From Macrolepiota albuminosa (Eukaryota; Basidiomycota; Agaricomycetes; Agaricales; Agaricaceae), in contig JAMWFC010000126.1 of NCBI GenBank assembly GCA_027475525.1, positions 124,001 to 188,000 of the forward strand: DNA of 64,000 nt. The letters are read 5' to 3'. Below, piece after piece: positions 31,795-44,300 of the stretch. The notes beneath the pieces are model-generated. The model worked only from the letters and a program-made list of their open reading frames with translations, did no database searches and was not told where the DNA came from. The translations under genes and the position numbers were made by a program. Within the stretch, counting starts at the first letter, position 1. Every line of letters starts with the position of its first letter.

Positions 31795-32663
31795 TTTACA
31801 AGGTCGAGTTCCCCTAGATTTACCCCAGATCATGTGATGTTTTAAAAGTTTCTATAAGGTTCCTTATTAGTGCTTGTATTGTCTCATTTACTTTTTTCAA
31901 TCATTAGTAAATATTCACGACTTCAAACTTGTCTTTGTTACCATTGTCTGCTACTGCTATTCAGACTATTTTGTCATATTGGTATGTTTTTCTTACTACT
32001 AGTGCTTTAATCCTTCATAATGTAATCATTTCCTGCCACAGCACTGTCTGCGAGCCTGTTATAGGTGTCGTCTTTATTCATTTCATATCTGCCTATTGTA
32101 ATCTCTGTCTGCTGTAGTGCTTGTTTTCTGTTGCAGTACATTTTGTGCTGCCTGTTCACTGCTGTTCCTTGCTTGCTGCTTGTTTGACTACTATTTCACG
32201 CCGTGTGTTTCTTGCATTGCACTGTTGTTGTTTGTCTGTTGTCATTTTATGATACCTGTTTGTTGCTGTTCTATAATCGCTTGTCCACCACTAGTGCACG
32301 TCATCTGCTCATTTCTGTTCCAACAACGTTGTGTGTTTGCTACTTTCCTGTTCACTTGTCCGTTGTGATTTCACCTGTCTGTGCTGTTTTCTATTGTTAT
32401 TTTTTGTGTCATTTATATTTTGTATAGTATTGCTTTTCAAGTTTTACCTATGTGCGTTTTGTCTACTTTTTTTTTCTTTAATTTTGCTTTCTTTTACTGA
32501 TGCTGTTTTTTTAGTGGGTGTTGTAGTATCTTTTTTTATCTAGTCATCTATATTAGGTACTTGTGAAATCCCACTGAAATAAACGTGAACTCCCACCAAA
32601 TTTTGTGTACTACCATTAAAATTAGTACTCTCACATCATTACAGCATGTTTCTTAATAAAATT
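31795..32663 (+). promoter_or_regulatory. Probable Helitron 5' non-coding region
   Basis: The segment from about 31795 is similar to 27255-27480 (GTTTCTATAAGGTTCCTTAT, TTTGTTACCATTGTCTGCTA). It precedes the Helitron genes without an intervening gene. The T/C-rich frames at 31929-32543 are hydrophobic and low in complexity and I do not accept them as genes. The exact TC 5' terminus is not identified; the SINE-like insertion at 31572 may lie within the element. Confidence 0.4.
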
Positions 32664-35600
32664 GCCATGTCATGCACCTAGAGTACTTGATGAAAAAGAT
32701 TGCCCTCCTACGCATGTTGAGTTTTTACCTGAGGAATATCCAAAATATTATAATACTTTATACTTTCCAAATTCTTCTAGTTTTGATTCTTCAAATTCTG
32801 TGATTGAATGGTTGACTAATGTTTTTAAAGATGAAAATTCCACATCTTCCTACATTGTCACTTACACAACAGGAATATTTACTGTATGCAATCTTGGAGA
32901 GAGAACATTTATTACTTTGGATTGTTACATATTTGTTCTTCTTTTTTTCATCCTCGCAAATATTTTTCTTCATTTCGCACCTATCTGCACTATAAAAACC
33001 ACCCCACATGGTTGTATTATACTCAAGATCATTATCTTGCATCTTTGAATGAACTTTCCTGTAAAGACTTAAAATCTGCATTTAATTCTGGAGTTAATTA
33101 TGCCTAAATGTCGGAATAAGGAAGCTCTTGCTAGCACTATTTTGTCTCACTTCTTGGAATATAGGCAGAAATGTCTTACTCTTACATCAAATCAAATAAA
33201 TAAGCAGTTATGTTCTTTTTTTCCAGATTCTTCTTCTGAAATGCTGCCTAAACTTTTTTATAACATTGCTCTTCAGTTATTTGGTGAGAAAGTTTTGCAC
33301 GCTTTACTAATCCCTGAAAATCCTTTGTTACATTACAAGAATTGTCAAATACATAAGCCTGTATTGCATCAGTTGTTGGAAAATACTGAGAACGATAATA
33401 ATGTGAGCTTGTTACCTTCACAAACATTTTCAAAAAAATCATTGCGTTCTATTTTAAAATGTATTCATCCTTCTCGCCGTCCTTCTTTTGCAAAATTACA
33501 TAGTGAAATGGTAAAAGCTATTATTGAAAGCTTTCGCTCTCGGTGCAAAGCATTGATGTCTTGCAACATATCAGATATTCATCAATACATTACTTGCTTA
33601 TTACCAACCTATACTATATTTCCTTCTGATTTTTTTAAGTCAGTGTGTTTGCTGTTAGAAATTGAATATAGTACTAATATATTTGTACATTTGACAACCA
33701 GCATAAAAGTTCGAAAGCAAAATGAAAAAAAAGAGCGAAATCTTCAAAAACAAATTACAATCAGTATAAATGCAAAACATCAAAGTGAAATTATTTCTTC
33801 ATGGCCAACTGTTCCTTCTGATAATCTTATTATGAACTGTGCACATAAATATCGTGAAGCAACAAATTGGATTATTCCTCTTATTTGTGCTGTATGTGCT
33901 CGTCAACGAGATAAGTCAATCATTCATTCCATATCAATTGATTCCAGTAGTGATCTTTATAATCTTAATTTATCTGTTCTAAAATTTTCCATACTCGTTT
34001 TAATAATGATTTTATATATTTGCCTCAAAATTATGCTGGGTTGATGTTAGATGTTCATGGTATTAAATCAAATCCAAATTTAATTCAAATTTGCAATGAC
34101 TGTTATTCTGAATTGCGAAAGAAGCAGATTCCAAAATTTTCTTTAGTAAACAAGTTATATCATGGAAATTTACCACAAGAATTTGCAGATCTAACGTGGA
34201 TTGAAGAAATGACATGTGCTGTTTATTGCAGTAGTGCATATGTTTCTCGTCTTTATCAATCATCAGATCCTAAGCAACCTCGAGTTTTTCATGGTAATAC
34301 TTGTGCACATGACATGAATATTGTTTCAACTGCTTCAGTTCTTCCTCGAACTCCTGATTATATCAATGGATTATTATCTGTTGTATTTATTGGACCGGGT
34401 CAGTATAAAGATAAAGCAATGAGAAATATGTTTCGAGTTCGCAAACAAAAAATTTGGGACTTCCTTATTTGGTTAAAGAATGTTGCTAAAAATCCCTTGT
34501 ATCAGAACATTGAATTAGATAAAAGAATTGTAGATTTATATCCAAAAGATGCTGTTCTTCCAGGATTGGAGGATAGACTTCTACATGATACAGAACTTTC
34601 TGTTGAAAAAACTTTTGAAGAAGAGACAGCTGGTTTATCAGATCATCCTGCATTAGAAATATGCAAATCTAACACAGATGATGAAGCTACTGTACTTTTA
34701 GAACATATGGGGGTTTCAGATCCTGAAAGTGTGAAAATCCAAGGTTCTTCTTTGACTGCATCAGCTTTGCGAACTCTTGTATCAAATAATAATAAATTTA
34801 ATAATGAACAACCTGATCTTATAATATATAAAGGAAATAATAAAATTAATGAATATAATAACCCGGTTTTATTTCCTGGTATGTTTCCAACCTTATTTCC
34901 TTATGGATGTGGTGGTTTTGATGATCCTAGTCGACCAACACCACTTAGTATGCAACTTCATGTAAATTATCTTATAGATCTAGCAGATCATGCTTTTCGT
35001 TATTATTATTCTTTTATATTTGTAGCTTTAAATATAATGCAGCGCAGAACTGCCCATTTTTATACAAGTTTACATGTAAAAAGCTCACGGTTTAAAGCTA
35101 TTGCAGAAAAATTGACTTCAATCTCTTCTGAAACTCTTCTTTCTGTAGCAAATCAATTAGAAAAGATTATAATTATCAATCACTTTCAGATGACAAAAAA
35201 AAGTATTTACTCTTCTTAATGAAGTTAATACTATTGCTTCTCATGTGCCTGGTTCTCAAGCATCAAAAATAAGATGTCGGAATGAAATTCGAAATTACTC
35301 AGGATATTTTGGAATGCCTATACTTTATTTTACCGCGAATCCGAGTGCAATACATAGCCCTATTTTTCAACTTATGTATGGTGATACTACTATTAATCTT
35401 GATGACCAGTTTCCACTTATTGTTGATAGTACTACAAGAGCTTTGAGATTAGCAAAAGATCCTGTTGCTGCAGCTGACTTTTTTTATTTTTCTATTCAAT
35501 GTATGTTTCAATATCTTTTTGGGTGGGATTTTGAAAAAGGCAAAAGTTTTTCAGAGGGTGGCATTTTAGGACATCTTGCTGCATTTTATGGATCTAATGA

Positions 35601-38600
35601 ATTGACCGAAAGAGGACAATGGCATGCACACTTTCTTATATGGCTTATTGGTGCACCTAATCCTTCTGATATTCATATAAAACTTAAAACCGAAGCTGGT
35701 TATGCTCAAAAGCTATTTCAATTTTTTGAAAATATTATTCATCATCATCTTCCTAATATTGAAATAGAAATCGATCCAAAATATGAACCACGAATCGAAA
35801 GACCTCCTCATGTACCATCTTCAAGATCTGATGAAGATATTCAAGATTGGAAAGATTTGCTTGATGTAGAAATTAAAAAATGCGGAGAAGCTCTTCAACG
35901 TCATAATTGTAGAGCTGTTTGCCACAAATTTGGAAATGATAATAAGTGTCGCTTTCGATTTCCACATGATTTTGTTCCTGAATCTAAATTTGATCCAAAT
36001 ACAAATTCTATTTATTTACTTTGTCAAGATCCTACTGTGAATTATTTTAATCCAATTATTCTTGTATATTGTCGCCATAATCATGATTTAAAATGTATAT
36101 TATCCGGAAAAGCAGCTAAAGCAGCGATGTTTTATATTACCGACTATATTACAAAGTTAGATCTAAAAACTTATCAAATGTTGTCTCTTTCTATCTCGAG
36201 CAGTTCTTAACATGAAAGATACTATAGATTCTTCAAGTTCTAAAGCTAAATCCAAATTGCTTCTTCATAAATGTTTATCTCAACTAACTAAGCAACAACA
36301 AATACATGCTCAACAAGCAGCTTGGTATATTCGGGGTCGAGGTGATAGTTTTTCTTCTCATAAAACAACACCAATGTTATCAAATCTTTTACTTTATTAC
36401 GTTAAAACTTCTATCAATGCTATGAAAAATACAAATGAAAAAAATGAAGATTGTAGTGATGAAGAAAACGATATTGAACCTATATCATTAAAAATTAGTG
36501 TAGATATTAATGGAAATCTTTTAAAAGCAACTCAGATAGATGATTATATTTATCGTGATTCAGACTTGTCTAATATCTGCTTTTATACTTTTGTTCAGTG
36601 TTTTCGAAGAGAGCTTATAAGTACTTCAAAATATAAAGGTACTAATACTATACGATTAGGTGCGTATAAACGCTGGAGACTGAAAAGTCCACATCCTTTA
36701 TGTGATACTCATGATTTAGTAGAGCATACTAATTTTGAGCGTGGAGATGGTTCTAAGCTACTTATACCTTATTTAATTGGAACAAGTATTCCTCGATCTA
36801 CTCATTCTGATTATAGTATTTTTATGCTTGCTCATTTTAAACCTTTTAGTGATGTTGAACCTTTACTTCTTTCACATGAAAATCCTGATGATGTATTCAG
36901 TATGTATAATTTTACTGAAATGTCTAGAAATATTATGAAAAATTGGGATGCTATTTATGAATGTGAGGATGAAAGAGATGCTGAGAGACTTCAAAAAAAA
37001 GAACAAGCTTTGAAAGAATCAAAAGTATTCACGGAACTAGCAGCTTCTTCAAATGATACTTTATTTATTCCAGAAAACTCAGGTCAAGTAGTTCAAAAAG
37101 ATTTTCAATTAAATCAAGAACTTCTCAGACTTCAAGCAAGTGAATGGTTCTTAGTCGATGCAGAAGTTAATAAAAAAATAGACACTTCTGTATTATTACC
37201 TGCCGTAAATATTAGTAATTTAAAGATTTGGAAAAGAGAAGTCAAACTACAAGAAGAATCTTTAAAATCTCAACGAAGGAACATTCTGGATCCTTTAAAT
37301 CAGACAGCAATTATCAACAATGCATCTGAAACCGAATTAGTTTCTACTTTACCTAATATAAAATATTTATCTTCTGCTAATATATCATCAAATGCACCTA
37401 CACCTCAAACAAAAAGTTTAAATAACATTAATAATTTACACTTTGAAAGCCGTAACAATCTGATCGAGCACATCATTTCAGAAGAAACTTTAAATGAAAA
37501 ACAATCAATTGATGATGAAGTAGCCGGCATAAATAATGTTTTATCACCAAATTATCAACCTTATTTGCGCCTTCATCTTTCAGGACCTGGTGGTACTGGA
37601 AAGACTCATGTTGTTAAAGCCGTACAAAGAGTTATGGAAGTTTATCAATGCAAACAAAGATTGCGCTTTTTAGCACCAAGCGGTACTGCAGCTGCACTTA
37701 TTGATGGATTAACTATCCATAAAGGTCTATCTATCAAAGTTCAGAAAAAAAATAAAGGAAAAGGTAATCGAATACCTGGTGATTCTAAAGAAGATTATTC
37801 TGTTATAATGACCGTTGCTGAAAAAAGTAATCTTTTTGAAGAATTTAAAAATGTTATAATGCTTCTTATTGATGAAGTATCTCTGCTTAGCTGTCATTTA
37901 TTATCAGATGTAGATTGCTCTTTACGAATAGTAAAAGGTAATAATGAACCATTTGGTGGAATTTTGGTCATTTTTTCAGGTGATTTTTATCAATATCCAC
38001 CTGTTGGAGGAACTCCTTTGTATAAACCTGTAACAAATTCTACTAATATGTCTTCTCAGCAATTATCGACTCGTCTTGGTCGGTTAGTATGGAAATCGGT
38101 CACTGAAGTAATAAACTTGGAAGAGCAACAGCGCATGAAAAAAGATCCTGAATATGCTGCAGCTGTTTTACGGTTGCGAAAGAGAAAATGCACAGAGGAA
38201 GATGTTGAGTTATTCAACAGTCGAGTGATTAAATCTTTTGAAAATCCAGATGGATTAAATATGAGTTGTAATAATAGACAATATTCAACTGCAATAGTGC
38301 AAACTAACGATCTTCGTCAGGCTATAAATTTTCAAAAAGCAAAATCCATTGTTCAAGGTAACATTGATATTTGTGCTGCGAATGACACAGTTAAAAAAAA
38401 AACAATATCAGAACCTGCTAGATCTGAACTTTTAAAACTGAATGTTTCTAAGTTTGCTAGTGAAGGCGCTTTACCTGGTTTTCTTCCTTTATATATAGGA
38501 ATGCCTGTTGTTCTGCGCAATCGAAATCTATCTACTGAATTAGGTATTATAATGGTGCTCATGGAATATTGAAGAAATATGACATTGAAACTTGTTCATC

Positions 38601-40131
38601 CGGTTATACTTATTGTACTGGTGCGATTATTGAATTTCCAAGAAGCAAAGTATCTCTTTCAAATCTACCTAATCAGTATTTTCCAATTGAACCTCTATCC
38701 TGGAAATTTCAACATTTAGTACAATTAGATAAAAATAATGAAAAGCAAAAAATATCAATTGTCTTTTCAACCTGCTTTTGCTATTACAGGACATGCTGCA
38801 CAAGGAACAAGTCTTCCGCATATTTTAGGTTGGTTACATCTTGGAGGTTTCGCTGCCTATGTAACAGCATCTAGAGCTACTACTCGCGAAGGTCTAGCTA
38901 TAGTTCAAAAAGTCACTTTAAAAGATCTCAATCGAAAGTTGCCATCTGACTTAATTATTGAGACACAAAGGCATGAAATTATGGAGCACAATACACTTAT
39001 TAGACATGGATTTAAGAAGGGTTTTATTAGAGTTGTACCTGATCCTGAAGGTGAGGATAAACATTTAAGCAAATACTCAAATATTTCTGATAATATTCAA
39101 AATACTCAAGATCAGTGCGAAAAAAAGTAGATGCAGACAATAATAATAAAAGCAAAAAGAGATCTGCATCACGTAATTCATGCCGTGATTTTACCTTGCA
39201 CAAAAAATTAAAGTTAGATTTTGATGAAAGTACTAATTCTATATGGCATGTTATTTCGAAAGGATGCTCATGGGATAGTATAAATTGGTCATGTGCCTAT
39301 GATTCTACACTCATGTCTTTTTATTGCACTTATCTCCAAATGAATAATGAAGATCAAAATATTTGGAGCTGCTCTAATGAAACTTGCAACATTCTAAGTG
39401 ATTTATTTGCAAAACATATTAGTTTAAGCTATAATATTGATGATATCCGCAATGAATTTCGCAAATATCTTTATTATAAAAATCCAATAAAGTTTCCATT
39501 AATTGGACCTACTTTAATAAGCGCTACAGATATTGTTGACTTAATTTTTTTCGCTCCTAATATAGTTCAAAAAATGATTTATCATATATCATGCCCTTCC
39601 TGCCAATTTCTTTTAGAAGCAACTATTGACTTGCATCACATAGGTCACTGTACAAGTCCTACCGTATGGTCTAATTATGGAATTCAAGGAGGCACTGAGG
39701 CAACCACTCAGCAATGGTTAAATGCCTTTATTACAGCAGGTAAAAGGCACGCTTCCATAGAAGCTGCAACAATTATGAAAAATGGACTAGCTAATCATTC
39801 ACACATATGTTCTGCTATTCCAAGTGAAAAAATACTTTATGCCCCAGCTCCTTTAATAATTCGACTTGATTTAGATTATATAGATGGATTCGCTACTAAA
39901 ATAATTCCTATTGTATGCTTGCCAACTCAGACAGGTTTACAGCAATATAGTGTGCGAGCTATTATCTACCAAGGTTATAATCATTTTACAGCTCGTCTTT
40001 TTGATAATAACTCTGTCTGGAGCTACGATGGAGCTGCTTACAATGGTAGTATTGTTAAGGAAAACAACTGCATTAATTTGGAGATTTTTAATGGTAGACA
40101 GCAACATATTGTAATCTATGCAAAAATATAG
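32664..40131 (+). CDS. Helitron transposase: DUF6570-like, Rep (HUH), Pif1-type helicase, peptidase-like tail
   Basis: Successive frames (32664, 33100, 34020, 35245, 36212, 38569/38738, 39115) form one protein broken by small shifts. A CNDC module (LIQICNDCYSELRKKQIPKF) is followed by FPTLFPYGCGGFDDP, the entry to the Helitron N domain. Rep motifs are ERGQWHAHFLIWL (HUH, His codons at 35623-35631) and FYITDYITK (paired Tyr, about 36131-36157). The helicase has Walker A GPGGTGKTHVV (37583), LLIDEVSLLS (Walker B) and IFSGDFYQYPPVGG. The last third reads ITGHAAQGTSLPHILG and YVTASRATTREG. Helitrons move by rolling-circle replication. Breaks at about 33985, 35175, 35192, 36192, 38553, 38750 and 39121 mostly coincide with A/T homopolymers. 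The segment is far more AT-rich than its flanks. Confidence 0.88.
39115..40131 (+). CDS. Cysteine-peptidase-like C-terminal domain of the Helitron protein
   Basis: 338 residues, probably continuous with the helicase (the break is at an A7 run at 39121). A basic leader (KSKKRSASRN) is followed by WDSINWSCAYDSTLM, a Cys-box like that of ubiquitin-specific peptidases, and far downstream by YQGYNHFTARLFDNNSVWSY and a following DG, a His-box with a candidate third catalytic residue. A CxxC pair (CPSCQ) lies between them. Spacing and order (Cys first, His near the C-terminus) fit a papain-fold deubiquitinase or SUMO-protease-like enzyme. Helitrons of several lineages carry OTU-type peptidases; this one does not look like OTU to me. 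Function unproven; the frame is intact. Confidence 0.6.
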   Translation: MRKKVDADNNNKSKKRSASRNSCRDFTLHKKLKLDFDESTNSIWHVISKGCSWDSINWSCAYDSTLMSFYCTYLQMNNEDQNIWSCSNETCNILSDLFAKHISLSYNIDDIRNEFRKYLYYKNPIKFPLIGPTLISATDIVDLIFFAPNIVQKMIYHISCPSCQFLLEATIDLHHIGHCTSPTVWSNYGIQGGTEATTQQWLNAFITAGKRHASIEAATIMKNGLANHSHICSAIPSEKILYAPAPLIIRLDLDYIDGFATKIIPIVCLPTQTGLQQYSVRAIIYQGYNHFTARLFDNNSVWSYDGAAYNGSIVKENNCINLEIFNGRQQHIVIYAKI

Positions 40132-40159
40132 TAGTATGAGCACCACGAATATCTAGATT

Positions 40160-40191
40160 AAGCGGTTGCCACATAGTCTATGAAAGGCTAG
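40160..40191 (+). other. Candidate Helitron 3' end
   Basis: A short inverted repeat CATAG-T-CTATG (40172-40182) is followed by CTAG at 40188-40191 and then T. Helitron 3' ends are a small hairpin followed by CTRR, inserted before T. The stem is short and its loop is one base, so this is tentative. Confidence 0.3.
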
Positions 40192-40221
40192 TAATACGCA
40201 CTTCAGCCGTCTATCTACCGT

Positions 40222-40426
40222 CACTGCTGGTACCAGATTGTGTTTCCATTGGAAAAATTAGAAAAGAAAGCTGTCATGCAATTTCCAATGTGCCAATTTT
40301 CAAAAGAAAAAGGCACTTTCCTTTGTTGAATGACTTTTTTTGTGGGAAATTAGTACATCAGAAAAATAGCATAACAGCTTTCTTTTACACTTTTTTCACT
40401 GGAAACACTTTCCAGTATCAGCAGTG
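40222..40426 (+). mobile_element. CACTA-like MITE, copy 1
   Basis: 205 bp with termini CACTGCTGGTACCAGA... and ...TTTCCAGTATCAGCAGTG, and a 3-bp duplication CGT (40219-40221, 40427-40429). It is nearly identical to the reverse complement of 46865-47066. CACTG termini and 3-bp target duplications are typical of the CACTA (CMC) superfamily. No coding capacity. Confidence 0.82.
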
Positions 40427-41399
40427 CGTGCGAAGATAATAAAATAATTACGTAATCGTTCGTCGGATGAATGTTTATGTAATTGTTCATCTGGACAACG
40501 CTTAGGTAATTGTTTGTTTGTCCATAAGGCATAAGGTAGCTTCTCTATAAACAACTGCGCATCTGTGCCCTGAATTTTCGTAATTGCATCAAAAGTTTCA
40601 GGAATCTCTGAATTTGACACATAGTCTCTGGAGTTTATCATAAAGTGCAGTGACCTCTGCATATGAGACATCTCTGACTTTCTATGATAAAATATAAGAC
40701 TGTGAAAAGCTCAAGACACCGTTCACCTTGAACCGAAAGTGTTTACAAATCTATCTCTGGAGAGATGTCAGGTTGTTGATCCGCAAAGACAAAGACCGTG
40801 ATCAGTCATGAAGAGTGAAGTTTCCGCGCTTTGTACTGTGGGCAGAATTTACAAAGATCCTTAGTGCATCTTTCAACTGAATGATCTTTTGCTTCTGATT
40901 TTATAGGGTGCCGACTTCCATGATTTGGTAAATAAGAGATGATTAAAATTAGATTTATGTGTTTCAAGAAGGTTTGTAGATATAGTCAATGAGTTGCATG
41001 ACCGTCAGTCATAGTGACTTGTCATCTCACACTGTGCTTACAGTGTTGATAACTTAGTTCTCACTACACTATGTGTCACATTCAAGTTCCTCTCCTAATG
41101 TCCCTATTACACAAGTTTCATACTACATTCTACTAATCTTACTTACTCAGTCTCTTGTAGTTAGCTTGAATCTCTCGGCCCCGTTCTCAGAAGTGGGTTT
41201 TTCTGATGTTCAATAACTTATTTTCAGGACTTAAGAAATTCTATTCTTACAACATCACGCTAGCATTCGCACCAAAAAAAATTATCGTATTATAATAGTA
41301 TAAGTATAATAAAGCTCAAATATTGCTATTTTTATATCAAATTATGAGTTATGAACCTATAATTATCTGCAAGAAACGTACTTCGTGGGGCTGAAAATA
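40427..41399. other. Spacer with ATTAYGTAAT-type motif array and a small coding relic
   Basis: Between 40436 and 40530 the motif AATTACGTAATCGTTCGTC and two variants form a short array, related to those at 28745, 52690 and 61360. On the minus strand 40671-40520 reads MSHMQRSLHFMINSRDYVSN and EIPETFDAITKIQGTDAQLF, which looks like real but unassigned coding sequence, cut at the motif array. From 40680 to 41399 I see nothing. Confidence 0.4.
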
Positions 41400-44300
41400 T
41401 TATTGCGGATTACGGGGTATGAGAGCTTTGACTGGTCTCAGAAGGCGACAGCAATCGTGGACGAACTGTATGTTCGATGAATGAACACCGATAAGCAATT
41501 GACAATGAATAATACAATGGAAATAAATACTTACCTGAACGGAAATAGTGTCTAATGTATCAGATGACAAGCGGCGACGTTTACCAGTGGAACGGGATAC
41601 ATTTACTTTAGGAGCGGAGTGTGACGAATTTGAATCGGAAGAGGTGGAATCTGAAGACTGGTGCATGCCTGCGTCGTCTACATCCTGGTCGCTTGACTCA
41701 TCATCATTGCTATCATCCGATTCACAACCAGTGGAGTGAATGAGCCCGTTATACAAACCTGCGTCATTATCATGCTCGATAGAGTCAAGTCGAGTCGAGA
41801 TATGGGCAAGAGAAAACCCCAGCTCGGATGACATTTCCCTGTCTCCATAAACCAAGCCATCGAGCGGGACATTATCTGAAAATTATTGTCATACAACTTT
41901 GAATGACGAAGAAGCGAGTACGAACTGTAAAATTGGCATGAAGAAACAACAACGTCGTAAGTTGTGCCAGGCCAATAGAACGAACGTTGAGATGAAAGTA
42001 TTGTCATACGTTTGAATGCATCCCATCCAGGACCACCCCTCATACATTTACACACGGATAAACATACGGTTGCCGGGTCTATCGATTTCATAGTATCGCC
42101 TTGAAAACCCGAAGTATAAGCTGCCTTCTTCAACAATATAAGGACATGTGCCTGATGCGCCAGAAACACCGCGTAAACATCTTGAAATGCCTCATACCCA
42201 GTTATGGAACGACCAGTACCGTGAAGGCTGTGTGTACGGAAATACCAATAAACTATTTTACGTGCCCTTGACCGGTTCTTGATGGAGGCTTCAAAGGCCT
42301 GACTATCCTTTTGATGATCCGCGTAATTCCAGTTGATAAGTGCACTGTAAAGCTCGAAATAGTTGCAAAGAGAAAACAATGCTAAAGAACCGTCCCAAGT
42401 ACTCGTATCCGGTATATGAGGATATTTGCGATCTAAACAGTTAATATAGCAGTGTAAAAATAAATAAGAGAATAAAATAAACACACCAATGACGCTGTTG
42501 TATGAACACTTGAAGTACTGGTAATAATACGCCAGCATACGAACTAATAGAGCATGCGAGGCTATTCCGTGGTCGGTGTTGGTAAGAACGTCGCTGCCTA
42601 CAAAATGGTGATACATTCCAATAATGGAGTCCATCAGAGTCGAAGCAAGATAATAGTGACCTCCCAAACAAATCGATGGAATAGGTGTTACAACACAATG
42701 CGGTAAGTTAGGTCGCATTATGCTAATTGTTAATTTTTAACACAAGATAAGGATATGAATGTATGAACAAACTTACAAGATATCGCCAGGTTCTAACACC
42801 ACAACTTCTATATCCCATAAGTCCTCGTTGGATTGGTGCGATATATATTTGTCGGTAAATATATCAACAGTGGCAAAGTCCCGGAACGACCCAGACTTCG
42901 GTCTTGCGATATACCACAATTTTATGCCCGTCTCCACCTTTATAAATGTGCCAAATCCGTTGGAGTCTATGTGCCAATAATGATGGGCCGAACCAGTGGA
43001 CGCGATTGCCCAACGCATGTCGGAAAGCGGATATTGGTCAATAGATCTGCAATAAGAAGACTGACCATTAACTTGTGACCACGCATACCAATCGCCAGAT
43101 ATAGGTAGTAAGGGGAATGGATCACGATTAGCGGGCATGTAGAGTGCGCTGATTGCATGCGAAGGCGTAGAAGAAGCAGCAACAAAAAGATCACGAGGCG
43201 ATCCTTTGCGTGTACGGTTAGTATCCAATAAAGTGAAATCTGATCGTAAAATTTCAGTGAAAGTACGCATCACAAGTATGATAACATACCGTGGATAGTA
43301 GTGACACTATGGATATTGCATACGGACGACAAGACGGATTCGTTGAATCCCTTGTCAGAAACGTTGCATGCCTTCATTAAAACAGCAGAATGCGTTTTCA
43401 GTTGCTCAGCAATGGTACAATTGGTCGAATCGTAAAAATCGGCGAGCGCCATGACTTTAACCAAAGATGGTCGAGATAAACCTCGAATCACGGATTTGTC
43501 GAGTGAATAGAACCATGTAAGATCCTCTTCGAGCTAGTCAAGCGTAAGTTAAGCACAAACAGACCAATTAACATGACATACATGAAATTGTGGAGTAAAT
43601 TTATAAGTGCGATTTGTACCGTAAACAGGATACTCGACGGGACGATCCCCAACGACGAAGGTGACGATGCTAGACAGGTCGATATCGTCGTCTTCGAAAT
43701 CTAGATCCTTTTTTTTTAAAAAAAAAGAAAAAGAAAACAATCAGGCCATCGATAATCAAGCAGCATGAACAGAAAATTACAGTGTCTTCAAGTGTCAAAT
43801 CGATGAGGGTAGTCGGCTTAGCAACGCCTTTATACGAGGAAGGTAATTTTCCAGAATATTTGACCACAATATTAAACTTACTGCGTTTCCGATATGTAGT
43901 ACTTGATATACTCGAAGGACGCTGAGGTGCAGTAGCATTAGCACGACCTTTACGCGTGTACTTCTTCGTTTGGTACGCGGGTACTATATCGGTTTGGTAC
44001 GTTTCTTTGTGGTACTAACAGAAACTTCCTGGATCGAACGTACGATGGTGTCGGACTCGTCTGAGGAAGACCGATCGGATGATAAGGGGGAATGAGGTGA
44101 ATCTATCAACAATAACGAGCATGAGAATGCATAATAAACTGAGTAAATATAATTAAGATAATTCACTGTATGGGCTGTGAGCAACCATAGGATACGAAGG
44201 GTCGTCCACAGACTGAGAAGGGTAATATCGTCGATTATATCCGCAGGCTCAGATATCATAGAAGGAGAACTGTTGTCAGTAACAGACATGGTATCTGCAA

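Noticed and set aside
31929..32543. Cys/Phe/Leu-rich frames upstream of the Helitron
   Set aside because: Overlapping frames produced by T/C-rich DNA; several alternatives are equally open.
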